A stretch of DNA of 64,000 nucleotides from Aspidiotus rigidus (lineage: Eukaryota > Arthropoda > Insecta > Hemiptera > Diaspididae). Below, one piece after another: positions 1-12,100 of this stretch. Position 1 is the first letter of the stretch. Every line of letters starts with the position of its first letter. Location of the stretch: NCBI GenBank assembly GCA_035079385.1, contig JAVHKY010000052.1:13640001-13704000 (forward strand), given 5' to 3'. The notes under the pieces were generated by a model that did no database searches, was not told where the DNA came from, and was given only the letters and a program-made list of their open reading frames with translations. The translations under genes were made by a program, and so were the position numbers.

Positions 1-127
1 AGCGTTTGAGGAGCCGACCTGCATTCGACCAGGCACAGAAACTCGCAAATTATTACCTCGACCAGTCTTCGATGTATCACCAGTTCGCCGACGTTCAAAA
101 AGTTGATTAGGCAAGTGTTGATAGTCT
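1..127 (-). CDS. RIM-BP: RIM-BP exon, truncated by the window edge
   Basis: Acceptor gtatcatag at 128-130. The two bases carried over plus A give an arginine codon, then DYQHLPNQLFERRRTG and a basic, Gly/Ser-rich run that is still open at position 1. The C-terminal SH3 domains should lie beyond. Confidence 0.72.
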
Positions 128-3100
128 CTATGATACAAAAACACAAAAGAATTTCAACAGAGTACCTACAAAACTTTGTACTTGAGACCTCGAACTTACC
201 TATAATCTCTTCGTGAATCGTGCACTTTAAAATCATAATTTGGACGCGGTAGATTTCTTTCTTGTCCCGGATTTGGTCCTGAGGAGCTACAAGTATCGTG
301 ATAATTTCTAAATGGTACATGCGTTTGAGGCAAAGACTGATTAAAACACGCCTTCTGGGGCGATTTGTGCGTTCCCAGAAATTCTTCTTCACTGTAATTG
401 TCATCCTCTGAGATCTTTTTGGTAATTTCTACAAGATGGGTAAGTAGATATTTTATAAGTTACCTTATAAAGCGTGTTGGCTGAATTCTGATGCTGTCAA
501 ATTTGATTTAATGTTGCTCAAATGAAAAGAAAGCCAATAAATGTAAAGTGCTAGGCATAATTCGATCTACTATTGAAATGTAATGTTTTTTTTGTTTGTG
601 CTTTACCTATATTCATTGATACCTACCTAGTCTAATAATAATTGAATACCCACCGGTAATTTAGAAAACAAACATCAACCTACCTGAAAAACGAATTGTG
701 TATGCTAAAGTCCGTACAAAATTTAAACAGCAATGTCATTAAGATGAATAAAAAGCGGTATACACATAATCTTTACACCAAAGAGTCACCACAAAAACTT
801 GATATGTTGTCCGGAATGATGCTATACCTAATAATTGGAACGAGAGAGGGAAAAACAAGCTAGGTAGTGGGCTACCTAGTACGAGGGTCGGCTTAAATCT
901 GATCATTAAATAAATTTGTTTTAACTCGCGATCTAAATGCTAGTTCCAGTCAATTCGGACTCGACAGAGCGAACGCGCGCTAGCATCGCGGCTTCCTCTC
1001 TTACCGCACCTTGTTATCAATGTTAGGATACAATTCTCCTTCCGTATATTTTCAAATGGGAAATTTTTCAATGAGCTCTCACTCAATTATAATTCAATTT
1101 ATTGGAAAAGTGTTCCCTAGATATTAATACGATGGTTCAAAATTACGTATTTTCGTTTTCATTTGCTTCGTAAATGAAGTTCTGGTAAAATGGTGACAAA
1201 CTGAAAACGTTTCTTTTGTTAACACGTGTGTATTTAAGGCGCTAGAGGTATTCTCAAGAATGTAAACAAACACGTACGTGATGTGGTGGTAAATTTTAGT
1301 GAAGCGGTGCGACTTAATGCAATCTAGCGCCTTAGTGTATTTTATCCTGACGTTGATAAAGTACCTCCAGTGCGTGTGTTTGTAGTGGTGTATGTTTTGT
1401 GTATTACAAGAAATGCCCGCTAGATATCAGCCACTCCGCTGTCGAGTCCGAATTCTAAATCAGGATTACAATTAACATAATCTAACCTAAGTAAGATAAT
1501 AATTAACGTTACACTATAGAACTTTTTATTTTCATTTGAGGACTTTTGTCTGAAGAGGCAACATCAGAAACAGACGGCTCGGCTGTTGGCAAATAATTAC
1601 AAACACAAATAAGATTCGAGACATGATTCATCAGTTTTTGCGAGTACTGTACAATGCATTGAGGCGGACAGGAGAAACGGGAAGGGCGTCGTTAACGCAG
1701 ATAACTCTTTGTCGTTGTTCCACGATCTGTAAATTTTGATTTTTTCAATAGCCATTTGTTTTAGTTTGATATTTTTGTAATGTAAAAGACGGACGCCAGT
1801 GTGTTTATCGAAAGAGTGCTCCCCCTTCTCCTCTTACGAGGAATTGAGGTAGTGCTATCAATAGAGCCTTGAATGTGAGTTTTTTGTGAATGATGTGGTC
1901 TACTCGTATGTTGGAAGTGATATGATTTGATTTGGCGATGGTATTGGAGGTCTCCTTTTTTTTTTTTTTTTTTCAAAGCTTGTGAAGAGAGGGGGATGAA
2001 GATCAATATGAATTATGAAATAGAAGGCGGAAGGTTTGTGAGGGGGATGATGAAAAGATGATCTGTTGGTGGTGATATTGGTATAGGTATAGGTTATTGG
2101 AATATTTTGAAAGTATGACCTTGAGTGTTTAGAGATATGCGGTGAGATCAAAAAAGGTTTTCGAGTTATGTATTGTTAGCAGTCCAGAGACAGAGAATGT
2201 CATCAACATTTTATTTTATAGATATTTTGTAACTATTATTATGGAACAAAGAAATAGTGTTATAAACATGGTAGATACACCCTACATTCCGTTCCTTTAT
2301 TGTAAGTTTCAATTGAAAATAATTCTGTACATATCTCATATCTTCTTCATCAATGAGTGTTTACGTCGACAACTGCGACCTCAGTTCATTAATCATTGTT
2401 TCTACTCGGCTGATAAATACATCCAATCAAAGTTGAACAAATGGATAATCAAGAAATGGTTATCGTTCGAGCTTTACACATGGTATGGGAGAAAAATTTC
2501 TCGGTACTTCTCGGTTGCTACTCCTAATCTATAATCGCCTCAGTCGAACAGTTCACTGCGTGGAACTAGAAGAAATCATCTCCTCTCTTTTATCCTGAAA
2601 AAAACTTTAGGTTTCCTCTCCTTATATATAAAGGCCTATATATGATTTTTTTGTCCGTGGATTTCCTCCAAAACTATTGGATAGGTCTTTTGAGACTTAG
2701 GAAAGTTGTAGTCTCATATCTAAAGATGTGCACCTGCAATTTTTTTGAGCACCGGATTAACTTAATTTATGGTAGCCTAATTCATCAATCCGTTTCCAGG
2801 TAAATTATGGAGGTATGGAGTGGGCACGCGCATATTTTCACTGCAGTAAATGTTGTCCACAGCAGTGTTCATTCAGCAATACTCAGATACCTACAGTAAC
2901 GAGGTGCTTTTAAGAGAGTGTGGAAAGATACGCTGAAGCATCTCAAGCCGCTGAAGCATCTCAAGACCGTTGCAACCCTAGCTGAATTTTGCATCAGTTA
3001 TCACGTGTCAAGAGGTTCAATATTCATGTCGTGTCCATACCTCTATAATGTAACGTGGTTATTGCTCTATCCAGGGAAAATATCAAGAAAAAAAATCTGA

Positions 3101-6100
3101 AAATGAGATCAATACTTTTATGATTCAACAACAGTGTATTTTTTTTACAAGCCATTTCTCATAGAAAAGGATCAAATTGTGGGAAGTTAAAATCGTTGAA
3201 GGCCACACTATTAAAAAAACAGACTACTTTTAGTAACAATTTTAGTATGATACCAATCTTGGCTCGTTCTAAACTATTATGGGGGTAGGCAAACTCTAAT
3301 ATTATAATAGAACACGAACATTCGAAGAAACCATACTTGTAAATGATATAAACTTTAATTCGCTCATATAACGTTCTCGGTATTTTATATTCTGTTACTT
3401 TCCAGAAATTTGGACTCTACACAGCAGTATTGCGCTAGCGTCGCACACAGCTTATCAGAAATCAGAATTGGGGTAAGGGAAACGTCGCACAGTGGGATAA
3501 GTCCTTCTTCTAGCGTGCAAAAAATAGGAAATATCGATGTCGCGATCAATATGACTCAACCTGATAGGGTGTTTGTAAACACATTGAAAAACTCAGATCA
3601 ACGCAGCTCGTTGCTAGACGAACAGCAGAACTGGTTTTGTAGGGCGGGGAAGTGATGATATGAATGAAACAGCTGTTTGGCAGGATTACTGTACCATACT
3701 GAACGCGTATATGGTTTACTCATGTTCTAGCGGATGTATCAGGGACTTATGAGTTTTTTTCGTCTATTGTGAATATATTTTTGACAATTGTATCGTTTGT
3801 GAACTTTTTTCTCGTTTTAAAGGTAAGTACCATGCAGAATTATGTATAGTATCAAATTATTGTGGTAGAATAAAATATTGTTAGGATTTCAACTACTAGT
3901 AGGGGCTAGTAGAGGTTGACGCATTTCCGCAATTCGTTCCTCAAGGTGTCCTCTAAACGGAATACAAGGCATTTTTTCCAGTTTCATCCAGTTTCTCGAG
4001 TTATAGCCTTATGAAATACGAAAAATGAACCATTTTGATACATTATGGAAGTATTCATCTTTCTCATTCCATCCGAATTTCTCGTTTGTGTAAACATTGA
4101 GAAAATCTGCAGTCCCAATATCACTCTCACGATACTCCTACGTTTTCAAACATGATTATTATGAATTAAATCATGCCTAGACGTACTAAAATTATTTACT
4201 TTTTTTTTAAATTATTATTGTTTCATTATTATTGAGGATAAGTTATGAATTAATTTTATTTTTTCTCTCAATTTTAGATGTAGGTACACTAATCGGCGAT
4301 TGTCAATGGAATGGAAGGGGAACAACCAGTTGGAAAAGGCTCGTTCAGAGAACAACGTGCAGTTTTTATCAAATTGTATTCTTCAGGAATGCCCCACTGA
4401 AGAAGAGAAAGATTTGAACAGGAAAAACTTACCCGTGAAAGGTTTTTGCTCTACTTTGTATAACAAGTGGAGAAAATACCATTATCACGAGAAAACTTTC
4501 TGAACACAAGAAAGTTTATGGTTGAATTTGCCATTTGCGAACCTGACTTGTCAGAATTCGATGAGGAGGAATAATACTTTCAAGATTTTGTTTCATTTAT
4601 AACGTACTTTTTATACTTGAATTTAAAATAAATTTGAGTATTCTCAAATCATGTTTTTTAAAAGTATGTATTAATGTGGAATTGATGGTGAAGCACTAAA
4701 ATTACCTCTTTATACCACTGAGGGAAAACAAATCTAAATCCCAACTCTGATTTCGTATTCTATGCACCAAAATTGAGCCCAAAAATCAAACGCCGATAAC
4801 AAAATGTGAGTATTTAGCTTGAATACCCCCTACCATCAGCTTAGTGGGGGGAAGGGGGGTCGAATCGAAAATCTGACTTCAGATTCTTGTTCTACGCTCC
4901 AAAAAACCCCCCAGTACGGAATTTCAGATTATCGTCACCAACCTTGATTTTTGGCACGCTAGAAGAAGGAATTATCCCACTGTGCGTCGCAATGAAGGAA
5001 AAAATCGCATTTTCCAATTAGGCCTACTCCTAAATTCGTTATAAAATCATTTTAAACTTCAAGTGAAAGATGAATAGATAACTTAGAAACGGACCATAAT
5101 AATATTTTAGTAAACGTTTTTGCGAAAAACTTCCTTGGAACTGATTGAAAATTTCGACAAGGGACGTACGTATGTAAGTTTTTAGTAGTGCATAACGCAT
5201 GGGTACTCGTACTTCCTAGTTTGTTTGTTTGTTCGTGTAGAGTCCGAATACACCATCAACCCAATTTTGTTAATAAGGTGTAGTTGGAAGATATGGCATT
5301 CATTTGTTTAGATGAAAATGACGGCATCAGAAATTCATCCATTTTTTATGTCTTAGAAAATAAAGTGAAATACATCAAATTTTCTCACCTGTCATTTGAG
5401 CGGGTTTGTTCTGGCCTGGGTAAACTTCTTTATCACTAAGGTTTTCTTCAGGATCAATAATTATTTGGCCATACGCATTGCGCGCTAGAGGACGATTGTA
5501 ATTTTTGCCCTACACAAGAAGATGAAGATGTCTTGTTTTTAAACCAGTAGGTACCTAGGTTAAGATGAGAAAATGAACGAATATTCACTTTCAATGAGTG
5601 TTTTTCTTTGAGGGCCGCGGGAGGAATCGCAACCGAGTTACTATCACAAGAATGATTTTCTTTTGATTTTGTTCGTACCGTCACGTGTCTTGGATTCACA
5701 CTGGCTATTTTACTGATATTGACAAGAGCATGGTCACCTACAAGAAAAATCTATCGTCTTACTACCAATCCTCTTTTTTTTTTTTTTTTTTCTTCAAATG
5801 TTTACAATTGATACCGCTCGTGTACAGATAAAGGGTTGCAGGATTTGATAATAGGATAATGTGCACTTACCCGTTGGACTATCAATATCAATCACTTTTT
5901 TGCCATCTGCATAAACAGCGTAACCTGTAATTGGAGCTCCAATTGAGTTCTGTGCAGTTACAGGTGTCCATGTTACGAGTAGCGTCCCATCTTGAGGGCC
6001 GAGCTCGACAAGAATTTCGGCAGGTGGATCGGGCATACCTATTTTTGGACAAAATGATTAATGTAGGTACCTATATCAGGTGTTTGTATTTTAGCAATAA

Positions 6101-9100
6101 AAATAAGAATATTCTAGTTCTTACTGAGATAACGTCATAAACTTTGAGATAGACTTTTAAATTTATGGTAAAACAGAGTTGGACACGGTATAGTGAACTT
6201 ACCCTTAGGAAGTGTTCTGAAATCTAAATAGGAGGAAAATTTATCGGATGTAGATTTATCATCAAATTGTGGCGCTCTTATATTTTTTGCACAAACAGTC
6301 ACCCTGTATATTGTATTAGGTACTAGGCCTGTGGCAAAAAAATATCTAGATTCAGATTATCCAACATAATATATAATTCGTCAATTCTCAATGTTCTCCA
6401 ATGTTTATTTTACTAACCCATTATTAAGTGCTTATAAACACTAGGCTTGACGGTACAAATCTCAATATTATTAACGCATACAGTATGTTGATAATTACTA
6501 TTACTGGGCATCCACGATATAACAGCGGAGGTCGCGGTGATGTTACTTGCTTTGAGGTTAGTTGGGTAGCGTGGTACATCTTTACCAATCAACATGGTAC
6601 AAGCCGCGTCTCTGGACGTTCTACGATTTGATGTTACAGTACGCACACTAATCCGGTGAGGCTGAATTGGAAAATGATTAGATACAATGGTATTTCATCT
6701 TTGCTTTTATAAACATTTTTACTTACTCTGGTGGAATCAACTCCTTCCAATAATGCTTTTGTCCTTTCGCTCGCTTTAATGGTCATTTTTAGAACACCAT
6801 CAACGTACACGTGATATGAATCAATGCAATGAGAAAAAGACTCTTCTGGGGGATTCCATCTAATTAGGATACTTTTGTTAAGTTGTCTCTCTAGAGTAAG
6901 TTGCCTAGGAACAGGTACTAATGACAGAAAAAAGAAAACCAAGGTTTTGTATTGTAATCTGATTGTAGTCATTTTCATATAATGTACATAATTGTCGGAA
7001 AGAAAGGTTAAAATTCCATTTTCAAAAATCGAACATAAAAGATTTCTTCTTTTAGATAAAGAATTGTCACTCCATTTTCACGTGCTCGTGTTCCTGGGAA
7101 AGATTGATTTCTCTACGTAGATCGTTTGAATCAATACAGTGCAGTCCCTTCCTTGAAATTTACTTTCCATTTTGTCGAATTACGGTATTGTGTCTCATCG
7201 TTTCTTGCTTACCTACATACCTATCCTAAAAAAAGGTCCAGTGTCGGAATTTAGCGGACGGGTTTTTTTCTGAACCAAATATGTAGTTTTCATTTGAAGT
7301 GACATCTCAACCGTCCACCTGGAAAACTCTGCTCGCTTCCATATACATCGCCGAACTTGCCAATTATATTCACCTATTACTCTCATCTCACCCACCTCCC
7401 TCCTTCCTGAAAATTCCTTGCACCCTCTAGCCTTCTCTCATCTTTATTTGTTGTATAAGATCCTCATTCTAATTATTCTATTGTCCAACGAATTCTCATT
7501 CTTATTCACCTTCAAGTTCTTTTTCATCTTCCATCTCTTTTTTATATGGACACCGGGACACATGGACCTTTAAACATGACGCAGTGGATCTTGTCAAAAA
7601 GCAGTCACTGCTTCATCTTCCAGGCTTATCCTTCCTCTTTCCTTCGTGCGATTATTGCTCCCTCATCATGGCCTGCTGACTTTGCGAGAAAGCTTATGTG
7701 TTTAATTTTTGGAAAATATAGCTAAATAGCAAAAAAAAAAAACGAATAAATTAAATAGGTTCCCAAAAGAATATATGATCACATTGCACAGTAATAATCA
7801 GACATAATCATTAGAACAAATTCTCATTTTATACAAGAAAAATAAAATTAGGCTTCATTCAGAATCATATGACGATGATGAAACTATAGATACACTCCCC
7901 TCACTATGATTTCTTACAGCGTGGACCTCTTATAGTTGTATGGAATGGGAAGTCTACCAAAAGATACTTGAACAAGAGAAAGTGAAAATCAGAAAAAAAA
8001 TAAAGGAAGAACAGCTGACGCAAACTCCACCGTCACTTGTAAAATAAAAAAAAGAAAAGGGAGGGACGGAGGGAAGGAAGGAAAAGAAAAGGAAGAGAGT
8101 GTACAGGTAACAGCTATTGAGTGCGCTGAATCTTTTTCAAACAAGGTTAAAATGAAACAGATAGAGTTGAGCATTATCATTGTTAGGAGGGAAAACCATC
8201 TTGTATGTATGTGCCAAAAATGTACATAGGATAGACCCGTGAAACACAATTCAATATATTTATGCAAATTCAGATGAAATAAAAATACAATTCCCGTATA
8301 AACTGTACTGCGCGAGCGCTTTCGGCGTGCGCCATAGTTCAATAAAGAACTTTCTATTATCCACCAGCTAGCCGCTGCCAATGGCTTACACAATCTGGAT
8401 ATTCATAAATTGGTGAGAAAGAAACTCATAAAAAGAACCCTTGATTCTACCACTGCCCTCCCCCGCCAACTGCATGATCGCAAGAAGAAACGGTGGTTCC
8501 GTTTGCCCTTCCTGGGTGATCTTTCGTCTAAAATTTCTAAAGTTCTGCAACCTCATGGCTTTCAAGCGGCTTTTTACACCATCCATTCTACCTTGGCGCT
8601 CCAATTTAATCGCAAGGATCCTATCCCTCGCCAAGACCAGAGTGGCGTCTACATTCTCCCTTGTCACAACTGTGATTCAGTTTACATAGGTGAGACTGGC
8701 AGACAACTTCGCACTAGAATACACGAACACCTCGATCATAAATCTTCTAATTCGCCCTTCTATAAACACCTTGCCGCCCATAGGCATATGTTTCGTGTTG
8801 GCACCGAAAGACTTCTCCACTTGGAAGATTCTTCCCGTAGGCGCCTAGCTCTTGAAACTCTTGAATCTGCCAGGTATACTAAAGCGGGTTTCAACGTCCT
8901 CAATTATTCTCAACCTAGCCATGGCGTTATTTCTTGCCTTTTCCCCACTGACCTTACCTGATTTTATTATTTTATTTCATTTTATTTATTTTTAATTTAT
9001 TTTGTTTTATTTGTTTTAATTAATTAATTTATTTCATTTATTTAATTTTTAATTGCGATGTTTCCTCTGTTGTGCATTCTGACTCATTTTTACTTTTCCT

Positions 9101-12100
9101 CGTTCTACCCGTTGATTTTAGTATTTCTTTATCTCCTTTTGTCCATTAATTTCTTGTTTTTACTTGTTTTCTCACCTTTCTGATATCGCTTTATGTAGTT
9201 TTTGCACTCATTATTTTTCTTAGTTCAGTTTTTTTCGCTCGTCAATGGCTCACGCCGAAAGCGCTCGCGCAGTACAGTTTATACGGGAATTGTATTTTTA
9301 TTTCATCTGAATTTGCATAAATATACTATGAACCGTAATTTTATCGAGGATAAAATATCAGTCACAATTCAATAAATATAAACGCTCGCAGAAAATTTAC
9401 TCTCATTCTGACCCCTACTACACTTGGGGTAATCACATATTTTCAACCACAAATTCAGGATGTAACAACGTTTGTCGTCATAAATAAGACAAGCAAGAAG
9501 TAGCAGTTTTGTTCAAATGACACTAAAATTCGAGAATATAATACCTTGGAAAAACTAATATTAGGCATTGTAATAAATGGAACTTCTATAATTCTCAAGA
9601 AAATCACTTTTCGCGCGATAAAATGAGCAAAAACTACTTCTCCGCTTGTGAAAACGTGACATTTATGCTCTACACTCAACAACCGTAGCATCCTGTTTGC
9701 CATTTTGGGCACATAGGTCCCTGCCAAAATTGAAGGGATGGAGCTGATTTTTTTAAATATCCGTGATATGTCGGGATACGCTCATTAGATTTTACGCACA
9801 AATTCCAAATTTTAAAACTTTTCAAAATCCAGTACATTAAGAGTTAATGTGGCATTCAGCCTCTGAACTATAGTAGACGTAAGCGGTAATTCCCATTGAA
9901 CATTTGACTTCCCAAAATGTGCTCAGAGTGGATAAATCAAAGTCATAATCTGGAAGTGGGGGTATTTTACACACAAAATAAGAACATAGATAATACCGGT
10001 ATTTCTGTCATGGGGACATCAAATGTTTAACGGGAACAAATTTTAAAGGCACCGTATCAATTATATTTTTCTAATACCACTTACCACTAGCACTTTCAAT
10101 TATTTCTTCTTCGTCTTCAGTTGTATCTTCATTATTATGGTCACTTCTGCACCTCTTCCCGAGTTCATCTAGAATTTTAACGAAAAATTACTGTACTCTT
10201 GGTCTTATTATTGATTATAATATGGCCATGGTGAAATAATTCAATTCAAATTATTCATATGCGCATTCTTCATAGGTACCAGACAAGCAGCCTGTAGCAC
10301 GCGTCGGTATTTCACGCCACATTCGGAGGGAACATGATTCCGCAAGTCTTTAAAGTTCTTGCGTTCGCACTAGTGATGGATAAAAACCGGTAATTTAAAA
10401 CAACCAGTAGACCGGTTGTCCTTTAAGCTTTACTACCGGTAGACCGGAGGTTACCAGCGAAAACACTCGGTAATACCGATAGTACTGCTTGTATCTGAAA
10501 TTTTTGCAATTTTGGCGCGGAATTTAAAAAACGATCGATAGTACCGGTTGTACCTCCGGAGGTGACCAGTTAAACTGCAGAAGTTGAAAAAAGATGGACA
10601 GATGTTCTTTGTTTTTTTGCATTAAACTAAATCTTACAAAGATGAATCTGCAGTCCAGTGCAGAGTTCTTCACTTCTTAGACTACGATTTTTCATAGATA
10701 AGAGTGGCAGATCTGGATGTATTATCAAATGCTTGAATCACACGATTAAGAGAAAAATATTTTCATCTCTTCAATAAAAGACCTTGTTTTGCAGATCCTT
10801 GATATTGATATGTAGTGACGTAGGTACCAATTCTCCAGATTTTAATAAAAACGTTAACCATTTCAAAAATAAAACTGTTATAGTGGTTATGAAACAGTCA
10901 TGACCGATATTTTCTGGGAAATTTTCTGACCGTTTGACCGATAACCGTTTTAAATTTAACGAGTCTCCTGACCAATTCGGACTCTACACGAGTAAACTGT
11001 GAAGAACGCGTTACGCACTACTACAAACATACACACGTACGTTGCTTGCATCAAAGTTAGGATAAACAGACAACGCTACATAAGAATACCTACATACTAC
11101 CGGTAGTATGTATTTTTCAAGAAATTCTGTCATAAGTGTTACTATTTTTTTCTTCTTGAAGTAAGAAAAATTGATGAAAGAAGAAAAATATTATGTAAAC
11201 TTTAAATGGACCAAGAAATGAGAAAAAATGGTGTAGACTATAAAAATTGGAAATATGACAGAGGAAAAGCATGAGTGATTTTCTTCTGAACACTAGCGCA
11301 CCACTGCCCTAAGTGGATGAAATGGAAACACTATTGGTACATCGATACTACCGATAGTTTTCCGGAAAACTACCGAATAAATAGATAGAGTCAGGAGGAA
11401 GATTATCGGACTATCGATAGTTTGCCCATCACTATCTCAGAAGGCTATATCTACAGAAATTGAATTGAAATTCACCATGAATCGACAAATCCTAACTCAC
11501 AAATTATTGAATTGTGATTCAAGTTTGTGGTCAAAATCATGGGGAATTCAAGCAATGATTTGTGAATCATGATTGCAGTTAATGGTTGAAAAGCGTTTTT
11601 TTGAACAAACGCCTACAATTACTTCTTGTTATGCGGAAATATAGTGTCCTAAATTCTGATAACGCAATTTTACGCAGGGTTTGCCATATAACAGTTATAT
11701 AACTATTAATTGTTATAACCGATAACGGAAATAAAAAATGTTTGTTAACCATTAGACCAAGAACCGTTTCAAATTTTCAAGACCATTTGACCGATAACTG
11801 TTGACCGCTTCAAGAATAAAACTGTTATAGCGGTTATAACGAATATTTTTTGGAAAATTTTCTGACCGTTTGACCGATAACCGTTTAAATTTTGAGAATG
11901 ATCTGACCAATAACCATTAACCATTTGAAATCATTTCGGTTGCAAATCCTATTCACGGCCTACTTTAGAAAAGGCGGGATGTAGAAATATGCAACAGAGC
12001 AGTGAATTAGTTTGCAATGGAGGTTCTGTTGTTCAACGGCGCTGTGAAGTTGTACCGCACTTAGTTCCTCATCACATTTAATTTTCAATCAATGCTAACT

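Larger units (their letters stand above)
429..5388 (-). other. RIM-BP intron of 4.96 kb with repeats
   Basis: No coding exon was found between these two RIM-BP exons. It contains the 952-1454 inverted-repeat element, the 3406-5252 inverted-repeat element and long homopolymer runs (T17 near 1957). The rest is AT-rich sequence in which I see nothing further. Confidence 0.6.
6918..10084 (-). other. RIM-BP intron of 3.2 kb holding a Penelope-like remnant
   Basis: No exon is visible. Apart from the Penelope-like unit at 8255-9325, the intron is unremarkable AT-rich sequence with a purine/pyrimidine-rich run at 8040-8100. Confidence 0.6.
10850..11925 (+). repeat. Repeated ACCGATAACCGTTT segment (two direct copies)
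   Basis: About 120 bp at 10850-10970 recurs at 11810-11925, sharing AATAAAACTGTTATAG and CTGACCGTTTGACCGATAAC. The words resemble terminal sequence of a hAT-like element, but no clear ends or duplication were found. Confidence 0.5.

Noticed and set aside
8255..8335. Hammerhead ribozyme in the Penelope-like inverted repeats
   Set aside because: The required CTGANGA and GAAA core pair was not found in either copy.
8386..8667. Minus-strand 93-codon frame opposite the GIY-YIG ORF
   Set aside because: Shadow of the real plus-strand coding sequence.
10371..11434. A complete hAT element bounded by TAGTGATGG / CCATCACTA
   Set aside because: The ends look hAT-like, but the 8-bp flanks (GTTCGCAC and TCTCAGAA) do not match and other repeats intervene.
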